Origin: CAYNFS01 sp964396685
GTDB taxonomy: Bacteria; Patescibacteriota; Doudnabacteria; UBA920; 2-01-FULL-46-14
Direction: 5' to 3'
Length of the DNA stretch: 64,000 nucleotides
Assembly (NCBI GenBank): GCA_964396685.1
Contig: CAYNFS010000001.1
Span: 62,001 to 126,000, forward strand
This document shows positions 30,773 through 38,882 of this stretch, one piece after another. The notes beneath the pieces are model-generated. The model worked only from the letters and a program-made list of their open reading frames with translations, was not told where the DNA came from and did no database searches. How positions within the stretch are numbered: position 1 is the first letter of the stretch; the number at the start of each line of letters is the position of its first letter. A program made the translations under genes and the position numbers.

Positions 30773-32431
30773 TCACATTCCCATATCCATCCCGCCGCCC
30801 GGACCACCCCCAGTTTCTTTTTTCTCCTCGGGCAGTTCAACCACTACAGCCTCGGTAGTCAATAAAGTTCCTGCGATAGAAGCGGCGTTCTCCAGTGCTA
30901 ATCTTGCGACTTTCAAAGGATCAATAATCCCGGCCCCGAACATATCAACCATGTCATGTTTGTGCGTGACAACCTCGGAAAAATCAAAGCCGCGGCTTCC
31001 CGCATCCTCTTTGACTTTTTCCACCAGTCTCGCAGGCTCCTCAATGCCGGCATTGGCCGCCATGACAATCAGGGGCGCAAGCAAAGCTTCCCGGACGATT
31101 TCGTAAGCCGCCCGCTCCTCACCTTCAAGGCTTTCGAGTTTTTCTTCCAAAACTTTGGTGGCTTTGACAAATGCCGAACCGCCGCCGGGAATAATTCCTT
31201 CTTCCACGGCCGCGCGCGTCGCATTGAGCGCGTCTTCAATCTTGAATTTGCGGTTTTTCATTTCCGTCTCGGTAGGAGCGCCCACCTTGATCACGCCAAC
31301 CCCGCCCGCAAGTTTTGCCAGCCGCTCCTGCAGCTTTTCTCTGTCATATTCTGAAGTGGTCACTTCAAGTTCCTTGCGGATTTGCGCGATGCGGTCGGCA
31401 ATTTTCTGCTTATCTCCCCCGCCTTGGACTATTGTAGCATGCTCTTTCGTCGCGATGATTTTGCGGGCTCTTCCCAAATGTTCTGCCTTGGCATTCTCAA
31501 GCTTAAGCCCCAAATCTTCGGAAATAACCTGCGCTCCAGTTAAAACAGCAATGTCGGCAAGCATCTCTTTTCTGCGATCTCCAAAACCGGGGGCTTTGAC
31601 CGCCAGCACATTGAAGGTGCCGCGAATTTTATTGACAATAAAAGTGGCGAGCGCTTCCCCTTCGATCTCGTCCGCAATCACCACCAAGTCTTTCTTGCCG
31701 CTTTGCGCCAGACTTTCCAGAAGAGGCAAAATTTCCGACACGGCTGAAATTTTCTGATCAGTAACCAAAATTGCGGCATCCTCCCAAATCGCCTCCATCC
31801 GTTCGGGATTGGTTATCATATACGGCGATACGTAGCCCTTGTCAAACCGCATGCCTTTGACCACTTCTTTCTCCAGCCCGATAGTCTGGCCTTCTTCAAC
31901 GGTAATAACGCCGTCATGCCCCACTTCTTCCATAGCCTCGGCAATCAGCTTGCCCACCTCGGAATCAAGCGAAGCGATAGTGGCAACCTGGGCGATTTCG
32001 TCCTTGGTTTTAATGTCCTTTTTCATGCGCTTTAGTGTTTCCACGACTTCTTTGACTGCCTCGTTTATTGCGTGGCGCAAACGCACGGGATTATGCTTGA
32101 TCCGCTCGTCTTTCAAAAGCGCCATGCCCTTGTCAATCATGACCTGCGCCAAAATCGTGGCTGTGGTCGTTCCGTCCCCGGCTTCGTCATTGGTCTTGTT
32201 GGCCACTTCCTGAATGAGGGAAGCTCCGACATTTTCAAATTTGTCCTTAAGTTCGACTTCTTTGGCCACAGTCACGCCGTCATCAGTGATGGTCGGAGAA
32301 CCGAAACTCCGATCAATTACCACGGAACGGCCCTTGGGCCCCAGCGTCACTTTGACTGCCGCCGCGATCTTGTCAACGCCGGCTTTGACCGCGTCTCTTG
32401 CTGAAAAATTGTATTTGATATCTTTTGCCAT
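30773..32431 (-). CDS. groL: Chaperonin GroEL (Cpn60)
   Basis: 552 residues, full length. VTLGPKGRSVVIDRSFGSPTITDDGVTVAKE and DEAGDGTTTATILAQ bind ATP, AAVEEGIIPGGGSAF is the conserved C-terminal signature, and the tail is Gly/Met-rich (GGGPGGGMDMGM). It folds proteins with GroES in the cytosol. 20-bp gap after groES; regulated with it through the CIRCE-like element. Confidence 0.97.
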   Translation of the reverse strand: MAKDIKYNFSARDAVKAGVDKIAAAVKVTLGPKGRSVVIDRSFGSPTITDDGVTVAKEVELKDKFENVGASLIQEVANKTNDEAGDGTTTATILAQVMIDKGMALLKDERIKHNPVRLRHAINEAVKEVVETLKRMKKDIKTKDEIAQVATIASLDSEVGKLIAEAMEEVGHDGVITVEEGQTIGLEKEVVKGMRFDKGYVSPYMITNPERMEAIWEDAAILVTDQKISAVSEILPLLESLAQSGKKDLVVIADEIEGEALATFIVNKIRGTFNVLAVKAPGFGDRRKEMLADIAVLTGAQVISEDLGLKLENAKAEHLGRARKIIATKEHATIVQGGGDKQKIADRIAQIRKELEVTTSEYDREKLQERLAKLAGGVGVIKVGAPTETEMKNRKFKIEDALNATRAAVEEGIIPGGGSAFVKATKVLEEKLESLEGEERAAYEIVREALLAPLIVMAANAGIEEPARLVEKVKEDAGSRGFDFSEVVTHKHDMVDMFGAGIIDPLKVARLALENAASIAGTLLTTEAVVVELPEEKKETGGGPGGGMDMGM

Positions 32432-32451
32432 TGTATTCTTGCGTTTTTAAG

Positions 32452-32766
32452 TTAATTCTCAACTATTCCCAAAACGTCTTCATCTTTGAGAAATTTATAT
32501 TCGACCTTGCCCGCCCCGTAGGGACGCGCAGCGGATCCTTCGGGGTCGATTTCAAGCTCCTCGCCCGCATACTTGCCAAAGACAACAATCATGCCGGGCT
32601 TTAGTCCCAATTTTTTTATCTTCGGGCCATTGCCCACTGCCACCACCTCGCCCTGCTCTTTCTGCTCTTTCTCGGCGGTCTCCGGCAAAACAATGCCGGA
32701 TTTGGTAACTTCTTGAGAAGTCAGAGGTTTGACCAAAATTCGGTCGCCTAGAGGCTTTATTCTCAT
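32452..32766 (-). CDS. groS: Co-chaperonin GroES
   Basis: 104 residues. MRIKPLGDRILVKPL is the classic start; SGIVLPETAEKEQKEQGEVVAVGNG is the mobile loop that binds GroEL; VVFGKYAGEELEID and LKDEDVLGIVE complete the barrel. First gene of the groES-groEL-(metK) operon. Confidence 0.97.
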   Translation of the reverse strand: MRIKPLGDRILVKPLTSQEVTKSGIVLPETAEKEQKEQGEVVAVGNGPKIKKLGLKPGMIVVFGKYAGEELEIDPEGSAARPYGAGKVEYKFLKDEDVLGIVEN

Positions 32767-32858
32767 ATATTAATCAACGATGCACGAATTTCACCAATAC
32801 CACGAATAATTTGTGCCATTCGTGTTATTCGCGTATTCGCGATTGTTAAGGCTTAAAA

Positions 32859-32885
32859 ATAGCACTCCTCGATGAAGACTGCTAA
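32859..32885 (-). promoter_or_regulatory. CIRCE-like HrcA operator of groESL
   Basis: ATAGCACTC-N9-GACTGCTAA matches the CIRCE consensus TTAGCACTC-N9-GAGTGCTAA at 16 of 18 positions. It lies about 10 bp after the predicted transcription start, the usual place for HrcA repression of heat-shock operons. hrcA itself is not in the window. Confidence 0.82.
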
Positions 32886-32901
32886 TCCCTCCGCCTAAAT
32901 A

Positions 32902-32929
32902 ATTATAGCCCAAGATTTTGCAGTGTCAA
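32902..32929 (-). promoter_or_regulatory. Consensus promoter of groESL
   Basis: TTGACA (32924-32929), 16 bp, TATAAT (32902-32907); both hexamers perfect. It overlaps the 3' end of the preceding gene. Confidence 0.82.
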
Positions 32930-33823
32930 GAGGTAGGTGGCAAGCACTTTCTGGCCCCTGCTGCCTGGGTGAAACGAGAGTTCCTCGTTGGAAACTAAGA
33001 TATACTCCTGCATCTTGATACGGTGCTTTTGGTAAATGCCAGAAAAGTAGTTGAGCAATGGACCCATTCCTGTAATTTCAAAAAAAAATTCTGCGAGGCT
33101 CCTTACCTCACCCCTGCCCAGCTTCCGAGTACGGAAAGGAAAAGAGGATGAGGTGCTGGGTGTGGCCGGCGAAAAGAGATATCCTTTTACCCACTGATTT
33201 TGCCGCCAGAATTTTTCAAGCCATTTTTCTCCTAAAACCGATATCAGATTGGCATATTCTGCGGCAGTATAGAGATTCTGGTCTTGCGCAATCTCATGGC
33301 CTTCACACAAATAGTGGTTTAGGCAAAAGCGATCCGCGATCCTGACTCCGTGCCGGCGCTTGCCTAAGATATGAAAATACAAAGACATCAGCATACGCAC
33401 GAACCAAATGCGATTCTTGCGGGTCAAAACGAAAAGATCTATGTCTGAATTTCGGCTGCTGTTCAAAAGCGCCAAAGAGCCGGAAATCGCAACAGCCCGG
33501 AGGTAAGGAAAAATTCTAAGGGCGAGCAAATGCTTCTTTGCTTTTCGATAACGGCTTAGAGAAATCGGGTATCGTTCCTGCCTGAGCCTCACAAGGCGCT
33601 CTCGGCCAAAAAGAAAATAGAAGCCCTCGGCATATTGTACTTTCGAAGCCAGCTCGCTACTTAAAGTATTTTGAATTTCTGCAAGGGATTCACCCCCACC
33701 CGTGGAGAGGGATAAAGGGAGGGGGGTAATCAAATATGCTCTAATCTCCATCAAAGTCAAAGGCAAATCTTGGGCATCAAAAAAGGCCAGAGTTTTGAGA
33801 ATAGACTGCGCTAGAAGAGTCAT
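32903..33823 (-). CDS. Nucleotidyltransferase-fold protein with N-terminal helical domain
   Basis: 306 residues. The centre carries AISGSLALLNSSRNSDIDLFVLTRK (~113-137), the GS...DxD motif of the polymerase-beta superfamily, with enough residues for metal binding. The N-terminal ~90 residues look like a winged-helix domain interrupted by a repeat-derived stretch (ITPLPLSLSTGGGES; DNA 33692-33727). The C-terminal half is helical with aromatic patches. The target is unknown; similar proteins occur in CPR genomes. Its 3' end carries the groESL promoter. Confidence 0.65.
   Translation of the reverse strand: MTLLAQSILKTLAFFDAQDLPLTLMEIRAYLITPLPLSLSTGGGESLAEIQNTLSSELASKVQYAEGFYFLFGRERLVRLRQERYPISLSRYRKAKKHLLALRIFPYLRAVAISGSLALLNSSRNSDIDLFVLTRKNRIWFVRMLMSLYFHILGKRRHGVRIADRFCLNHYLCEGHEIAQDQNLYTAAEYANLISVLGEKWLEKFWRQNQWVKGYLFSPATPSTSSSFPFRTRKLGRGEVRSLAEFFFEITGMGPLLNYFSGIYQKHRIKMQEYILVSNEELSFHPGSRGQKVLATYLLTLQNLGL
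33692..33727. repeat. Family A-like element inside the nucleotidyltransferase-fold gene
   Basis: ACCCCCACCCGTGGAGAGGG...GGGGGGT: C-rich and G-rich arms, in frame. Confidence 0.6.
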
Positions 33824-33832
33824 GAAACAAAA

Positions 33833-33950
33833 TGTCTAATTAACCTAATTAACCTAATTTCTAATCAATACCGAATGACCAAATTACTAATTGGGAATTG
33901 AACATTGGGATTTGTTTAGACCAATTAGTCATTAGAAATTAGAAATTTTA
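33833..33950. repeat. A/T-rich inverted repeat (CTAATTTCTAAT type)
   Basis: CTAATTAACCTAATTTCTAAT on one side and ATTAGAAATTAGAAATTT on the other, with AATTGAACATTGGGATTTG between. Related sequence near 19890-19975 and 50228-50255. Fills the gap between two genes; no gene in it. Confidence 0.65.
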
Positions 33951-34282
33951 TTTGAGTCAATCTCCTTCCATTCGTCTTCCATATCGTCCCACTTGTAAGC
34001 TTTAAGCAAATAAACCAGCTCGTGCTCGGAAAATTTGTATTCCACCCGCGCCGCAGCTCCTTGGCGGTGGCTGAAATGATATTTTTTTTCTTCCACGCGG
34101 GGTTTTTTTTGAAACTGCAGTTTGAGTCTGCCCAAAGGCGATTCGAAAATCACGAACTCCGCCTCGCCCTGCTTGACTTGTCCTTCGGCCGTGTCCACCA
34201 GCAAATCCTCCACGCCTTCTTCGGCAGAGGGGTATTGCTTTTTAACCGTGTTTTTTATCTGTCCCCACCTTTCAGTATTCAT
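33932..34282 (-). CDS. Conserved-looking hypothetical protein next to mutM
   Basis: 116 residues from the ATG at 34280-34282, which starts 11 bp after the mutM stop; a longer TTG start would overlap mutM. It is not recognised. Highly charged, with two beta-rich halves (VKQGEAEFVIFESPLGRLKLQFQKKPRVEEKKY, AARVEYKFSEHELVYLLKAYKWDDM) that suggest a small soluble beta-barrel or dimer. It probably shares the mutM transcript. Confidence 0.6.
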   Translation of the reverse strand: MNTERWGQIKNTVKKQYPSAEEGVEDLLVDTAEGQVKQGEAEFVIFESPLGRLKLQFQKKPRVEEKKYHFSHRQGAAARVEYKFSEHELVYLLKAYKWDDMEDEWKEIDSNKISNF

Positions 34283-34293
34283 AAATCTTAAAT

Positions 34294-35208
34294 CTATTTC
34301 TGGCACTTTGGACAAAAACTGCTTGTTCTGCCACCCAGTTTAATTTTTTCTATAGTACTTCCGCAAGTATAACACTTCTTCCCGTAGCGCCGATAGACCA
34401 TATGCTTTTTGCCGAAACTGCCCTCTGTGCCATCAAGTTTGAAAAAATCCCCGACAGACGACCCTTGTGCCGCTACAGCCTTTTTTAACACATTTTTAAT
34501 ATTTCCGTAAATTTTGCCAAATTCCTGCTTCCTGATTCCTGACACCTTTCTATTCGGCCGGATTTTCGCCCAGTACAGTATCTCATCCGAATAGATATTG
34601 CCGATGCCCGCGACCACCTTTGGATCCATCAGAAATTGTTTGATTGTGAGTGTTGGCCGCCTCTTAGCTTTATCTTGCAGATTTTCAAGAGTAAATTCTT
34701 TAGAATCCGGCTCTGGCCCGTACTCGGCAAGCTCTTGGACCTCGTTAAGCTCATTGTCTTTCACAAGCTTGACATAGCCAAACTGCCGCAAATCATTGTA
34801 GAAAAGTCTGGAGCCGTCAGTAAAATTAAAAATCAGATGCGTGTATTTGTGCGGCAAAAGTTCAACAGGGGAATCTGGGCTGTTATAAATTTTGACTTTT
34901 TTGTTCTCGCCTCTGCGAGCAAAAATCAGCTGGCCGGTGAGTTTGAGATGGATCAAAATTGTATAATGTCCGGACAAATCCAAAATAAGCATCTTGGCCC
35001 GCCGCTTCACTCCCACTATCTGGCGGCCCTCAAGAAGATTTTGGAATTGTTTTGCTAATCCCTTGTCTAGTTTGCGCACATTGCCGACCGTTTTGGGCCC
35101 CACTGAAACGATTTTGGGAAGACGAACCGCAACAGCCTTAATTTTCTTCCCGACGATTGTTTTTTGCAAACCCCGGCGCAAGGTTTCTACTTCTGGCAAT
35201 TCCGGCAT
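34294..35208 (-). CDS. mutM: Formamidopyrimidine-DNA glycosylase
   Basis: 304 residues. The mature N-terminus MPELPEVETLRRGL gives catalytic Pro2 and Glu3. Other marks: DLSGHYTILIHLKLTGQL, DPKVVAGIGNIYSDEILYWAKI and the C-terminal zinc finger CYTCGSTIEKI...CPKC. It excises oxidised purines (8-oxoG, FapyG) and nicks the abasic site. It is divergent from relA/spoT; TATAAT-like boxes for both directions sit in the 26-bp gap. Confidence 0.96.
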   Translation of the reverse strand: MPELPEVETLRRGLQKTIVGKKIKAVAVRLPKIVSVGPKTVGNVRKLDKGLAKQFQNLLEGRQIVGVKRRAKMLILDLSGHYTILIHLKLTGQLIFARRGENKKVKIYNSPDSPVELLPHKYTHLIFNFTDGSRLFYNDLRQFGYVKLVKDNELNEVQELAEYGPEPDSKEFTLENLQDKAKRRPTLTIKQFLMDPKVVAGIGNIYSDEILYWAKIRPNRKVSGIRKQEFGKIYGNIKNVLKKAVAAQGSSVGDFFKLDGTEGSFGKKHMVYRRYGKKCYTCGSTIEKIKLGGRTSSFCPKCQK

Positions 35209-35216
35209 AGTGGTAT

Positions 35217-35222
35217 TATAAT
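35217..35222 (+). promoter_or_regulatory. -10 box of relA/spoT (nearly leaderless)
   Basis: TATAAT 12 bp before the ATG at 35235 implies a leader of only a few nucleotides. An overlapping ATTATA reads as TATAAT toward mutM. No obvious -35 box. Confidence 0.45.
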
Positions 35223-35234
35223 TATATCACAAAT

Positions 35235-36740
35235 ATGGATTATCACGCGTTCCTAAACAGCCTCAAAAAAAATTACAAGCCCGAAGATCTCCGGTTGTTT
35301 GAAGAAGCTTACAAATTCGCATCCGCCGCCCACGAAGGACAAAAGCGCAAGTCAGGCGAACCTTACGTAAGCCACGCCTTGGCGGTTGCCGACTACCTTG
35401 GCAATCACTTGCACATGGACATCCGGACATTGATCGCCGGTCTTCTGCACGATGTTCCGGAAGAAACGTCTCACACTTTGCCTGAAATTGAAAACAAATT
35501 CGGCAAGGAAGTCGCCAGACTTGTTTCGGGCATTACCAAGCTGGGAAAAATCAAACTCCGCAACCAGAAGGATGAAAACTACATAGAAACTCTGCGCAAA
35601 ATGTTTCTGGCCATGGCCGAGGACATCCGCGTCGTGCTCATCAAACTGGCCGACCGACGCCACAATATGTTCACGTTGCAGTTTCTGCCCAAAGACAAGC
35701 AGCAAAGAATTGCCCGGGAAACTCTGGAGGTCTACGCCCCGATTGCCAATCGCTTGGGCATGGGAGAGCTCAAAGGAGAACTGGAGGATCTAAGCTTCCC
35801 CCATATTTATCCAGGAGATTACGAGTGGCTCACCAAACTAGTAAAGGAGCCCTACGCAGAAATGGAGGTTTACGTGAATCGCGCCAAGGAAGTAGTCATG
35901 AGGGACTTTAACGAAGCCCAAGTGCGCTACCTGGATATCCGCGGCCGAGCAAAGCATCTTTTCAGCCTCTACGAAAAGCTCTTGCGCCCGAAATACAACC
36001 GCGATTTAGGCAAGGTATACGACCTGGTGGCGCTAAGAATAATCGCCAAGAATCTGGAAGACTGCTACACCGCACTTGGAATTTTGCATTCCAAGTACCG
36101 GCCGCTGCCCGGCAGAATCAAAGACTACATTGCCTTTCCCAAACCCAACGGCTACCGAAGCATCCACACCACGGTATTTGGCCCCGAGCGCCGCATTTTG
36201 GAGATACAAATCCGCACCGAAGAAATGCACCAAGAAGCCGAATACGGGATTGCCGCCCACTGGGCTTATTCGGAATTTGGCAAACCCAAAAGCGGAATTG
36301 AGGCTCTCCCGCAGCAGTTAGAGTGGATAAACCAGCTCAAAGACTGGCAAAAAGAAATTGGCAAAGACCCCAAGGAATTTATTGAAACATTAAAAATTGA
36401 TTTTTTCAAAAACCGGATTTTCGTCTTCACTCCCAAAGGCGATGTCAAAGACCTGCCAGAGGGCGCAACCGCTTTGGATTTCGCTTTTTCGGTTCACACC
36501 AATCTGGGGCTTCGGGCGCAAGGAGCGCTGGTGAACAGCAAAATTGCCAAGCTTTCTGATGAACTTAACAATGGCGACGTGGTGGAAATTTTGTCTGCCA
36601 AAAGCCCGAAAGTGTCGCGCGACTGGCTACATTTCATCAAAGCCTCAAACGGCCGAGGGAAAATCAGAAGCTACCTCAACCGCCACCAGACCGGCTGGCT
36701 CGGGGGCCTTCTTCCCAAAATCCCGTTTATTAAAAAATGA
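35235..36740 (+). CDS. RelA/SpoT-family (p)ppGpp synthetase/hydrolase
   Basis: 501 residues, shorter than the ~700 of long RSH proteins because the C-terminal helical/ACT part is missing. Order: HD hydrolase (YVSHALAVADYLG, LLHDVPEET, ~40-80), synthetase (KDYIAFPKPNGYRSIHTTVFGP, EIQIRTEEMHQEAEYGIAAHW, ~290-340), then TGS (RIFVFTPKGDVKDLPEGATALDFAFSVHT, ~390-450). The HD motif is LLHDVPEET rather than the common HDVxEDT, but the His-Asp pair is kept. It controls the stringent alarmone. Confidence 0.92.
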   Translation: MDYHAFLNSLKKNYKPEDLRLFEEAYKFASAAHEGQKRKSGEPYVSHALAVADYLGNHLHMDIRTLIAGLLHDVPEETSHTLPEIENKFGKEVARLVSGITKLGKIKLRNQKDENYIETLRKMFLAMAEDIRVVLIKLADRRHNMFTLQFLPKDKQQRIARETLEVYAPIANRLGMGELKGELEDLSFPHIYPGDYEWLTKLVKEPYAEMEVYVNRAKEVVMRDFNEAQVRYLDIRGRAKHLFSLYEKLLRPKYNRDLGKVYDLVALRIIAKNLEDCYTALGILHSKYRPLPGRIKDYIAFPKPNGYRSIHTTVFGPERRILEIQIRTEEMHQEAEYGIAAHWAYSEFGKPKSGIEALPQQLEWINQLKDWQKEIGKDPKEFIETLKIDFFKNRIFVFTPKGDVKDLPEGATALDFAFSVHTNLGLRAQGALVNSKIAKLSDELNNGDVVEILSAKSPKVSRDWLHFIKASNGRGKIRSYLNRHQTGWLGGLLPKIPFIKK

Positions 36741-36790
36741 CCCGCTCATTGACGGGTCATCCTGAGTCCGCCCGAGGCGGACGAAGGATC
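36738..36790. repeat. Hairpin and family D element between relA/spoT and ndk
   Basis: ATGACCCG...CGGGTCAT hairpin followed by CATCCTGAGTCCGCCCGAGG and CGGACGAAGGATCTC. The hairpin probably terminates both convergent genes. Similar AGGATGAC/GATCCTTCG sequence at 55784-55915. Confidence 0.65.
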
Positions 36791-37387
36791 TCATTTCGGG
36801 AAAACCTCGTCATCAGTGCGCTGATAATCATGGACAGGCTCGCGCCCAAACCAATGACGGATTTCGTGTCTGGCTTCTTCCTCGGTTTCTGAAATATGAA
36901 CGACGTTGTAAACAGCGCGCCGATCACGATTAGCGGCCGCGGCTGAATCCACGCTGAAATCGCCTCGGATGGTGCCAAGCGGCGCATCAGCTGGCATGGT
37001 GAGGCCGGCCAACTTTCTGATCATGCTTATGGCATGAATGCCTTTCACGGCCACTGCCACCAGAGGCGCGGAGCTCATAAAATCAATAAGCCAGCGCCTT
37101 ACCATGGGCCCGATTTTTTTGGGATCATCGGTTCCCAGTTCTTTTTGGGGATCAAAACCGAATTTGGCGTAAGTCGCCAAAGTCTTCTCTCCGAGACGGT
37201 GGATCCACGATTTCGCTTTAGGATAATGATTGTCAATTTCGCTTCGTGTGGGACGAATCATTTTAAGCCCCACCACTTTCAAACCGACCCGCTCAATGCG
37301 GCTGATGATTTCGCCACTCAAGCCTCGGCGCACGCCGTCAGGCTTGATCATGAGAAATGTTAACTCTTCTCGTGGGTGTTTTGTCAT
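36791..37387 (-). CDS. ndk: Nucleoside diphosphate kinase, long form
   Basis: 198 residues against about 140-150 for typical NDK. LTFLMIKPDGVRRGLSGEIISRIE is the N-terminal core, and the catalytic His lies in YNVVHISETEEEARHEIRHWF. An insertion of about 45 residues (YPKAKSWIHRLGEKTL...TDDPKKIGPMV) replaces the usual short helix region, a long variant seen in some archaea and CPR (general knowledge). It equilibrates NTP/NDP pools with ATP. Confidence 0.9.
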   Translation of the reverse strand: MTKHPREELTFLMIKPDGVRRGLSGEIISRIERVGLKVVGLKMIRPTRSEIDNHYPKAKSWIHRLGEKTLATYAKFGFDPQKELGTDDPKKIGPMVRRWLIDFMSSAPLVAVAVKGIHAISMIRKLAGLTMPADAPLGTIRGDFSVDSAAAANRDRRAVYNVVHISETEEEARHEIRHWFGREPVHDYQRTDDEVFPK

Positions 37388-37391
37388 AAAA

Positions 37392-37979
37392 TTATTCTAT
37401 GTAGGCTTTTTCAATTATAACAGGTTCCAGGGGTTTATCAAAAGCACCGGTTTTGACTGCGGCAATCTTTTGCACGATTTCCATGCCTGATATCACCTCG
37501 CCAAAAACCGTGTATTGACCGTCAAGCTGGGGCAAATCCTGCAATGCAATGTAAAATTGGCTCCCCGAAGACTCGCGCGCGGGATTCACTTGATCAGGAA
37601 GCCTCGCCATCGCCACCGCCCCGCGCCTGTGCTTAAGTTTAATTTCGGCTGGAAGCGTATAGCCTGGATCCCCGGTGCCATCGCCCTTGGGATCACCGCC
37701 CTGAATCACAAAGCCGGGGATAATGCGGTGAAACGTCAGTCCGTCGTAAAATTTCTCCTTGACCAATTTCTCAAAGTTGGCCGCCGTTTTGGGGGCGGCG
37801 TCAAAGTCCAGAGCGATGTTGATTTTGCCAAAGTTGGTCTCTAGCACCGCGGTCTTTGGACTGACTTGCTCTTCTTGATTTGTACGAAGTGCTTTGTTGA
37901 GGACCAGCCCCGAAAAAAATACCAGCCAAACCAAAGCCGCAAAAAGCAGAAGAGATATTGCCGCCGCCCAGTATTTCAT
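37392..37979 (-). CDS. Membrane-anchored cyclophilin-type peptidyl-prolyl isomerase
   Basis: 195 residues. N-terminal TM helix (AAISLLLFAALVWLVFFSGLVL, ~5-26), then a cyclophilin domain: FYDGLTFHRIIPGFVIQGGDP, SSGSQFYIALQDLPQLDGQYTVFGEVISGMEIV. The catalytic Arg of FHRI and the Gln/Phe-containing signatures are present. Probably acts on proteins outside the cytoplasmic membrane. 4 bp from ndk on the same strand. Confidence 0.93.
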   Translation of the reverse strand: MKYWAAAISLLLFAALVWLVFFSGLVLNKALRTNQEEQVSPKTAVLETNFGKINIALDFDAAPKTAANFEKLVKEKFYDGLTFHRIIPGFVIQGGDPKGDGTGDPGYTLPAEIKLKHRRGAVAMARLPDQVNPARESSGSQFYIALQDLPQLDGQYTVFGEVISGMEIVQKIAAVKTGAFDKPLEPVIIEKAYIE

Positions 37980-37996
37980 AAAAATATCTTAAAGGA

Positions 37997-38866
37997 TTAC
38001 TTTTGATTTTTCAAGACTATTCTGTCTGGATAAACCAGAAAAGCGATATCTCCCTGCTCGTCAGTACGCAAAATTTCTGTTCCAGACTCACGCAACAACC
38101 CCAATACCTCCTCGTGCGGATGACCGTAAGAGTTTTTACCCACAGAAATCACGGAATAATCAGGACTTACAGCCTGCAAAAAACCTCCCCCCGTCGAGCT
38201 TCGGGAGCCCTGGTGCGCAACTTTTAAAATTTCCGAATCAAGAGGAAGCTTGAATTTCAAAAAAAAATCCTCAATCGCTTTATCTGAATCGCCGGTGAGC
38301 AGAATCTGGCTTTTCCCGAAAGACAGCTTTCCGACAATTGACACGTCGTTTGCGTCTTTGGGCATCTGCTCAAATTCCGGCAGGACCGGATGGTAAACAT
38401 CAAAAACCGTTACATCATCAAGATAAACCCGCTCTGCCAGTCTTGGTCTTATTATTTCTACATTTTTCTTTTCCAAAAGCGAAATCAAAGTTTTATAAGT
38501 TTCCGAATCATAATCCATATCGCTAAGCATGACTTTTTCAATCTTGTATCTTTTGAGAAGCTCGATCATGCCGCTGATGTGATCCGCGTGCGGGTGTGTC
38601 AGCACCACAAATTCAAGCTTGCGATCAAAGTAAGGCATGACGCGGCCGAGCTTGCTGATAATCACGTCGCCTGGACCGGAATCAATCAAAATGTCATTGC
38701 CTTGAATGGTGCGCAGATAAATTGCGTCTCCCTGCCCGACGTCAAAGAAATGCAGCTTGGCGGATTGGGCCCCTCCGGTCTGATACAATGCCGCGACTGC
38801 GGCGATATTCGCAAGGACTAATAATCCTACTAAATACCAAAATTTGCTGAATTTGAACTTAGTCAC
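37997..38866 (-). CDS. ComEC C-terminal-type metallo-beta-lactamase protein (separate gene)
   Basis: 289 residues, GTG start. N-terminal TM anchor (YLVGLLVLANIAAVAALY), then an MBL domain: FFDVGQGDAIYLR, ILIDSGPGD, VLTHPHADHISG (metal site), LLTGDSD and VAHQGSRSS. This equals the extracellular nuclease-like domain that is fused to ComEC in other bacteria. It sits 16 bp downstream of the separate ComEC channel gene, so the two halves probably work together in DNA uptake (inference). Confidence 0.9.
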   Translation of the reverse strand: MTKFKFSKFWYLVGLLVLANIAAVAALYQTGGAQSAKLHFFDVGQGDAIYLRTIQGNDILIDSGPGDVIISKLGRVMPYFDRKLEFVVLTHPHADHISGMIELLKRYKIEKVMLSDMDYDSETYKTLISLLEKKNVEIIRPRLAERVYLDDVTVFDVYHPVLPEFEQMPKDANDVSIVGKLSFGKSQILLTGDSDKAIEDFFLKFKLPLDSEILKVAHQGSRSSTGGGFLQAVSPDYSVISVGKNSYGHPHEEVLGLLRESGTEILRTDEQGDIAFLVYPDRIVLKNQK

Positions 38867-38882
38867 GCAGAGGCATCATTAT

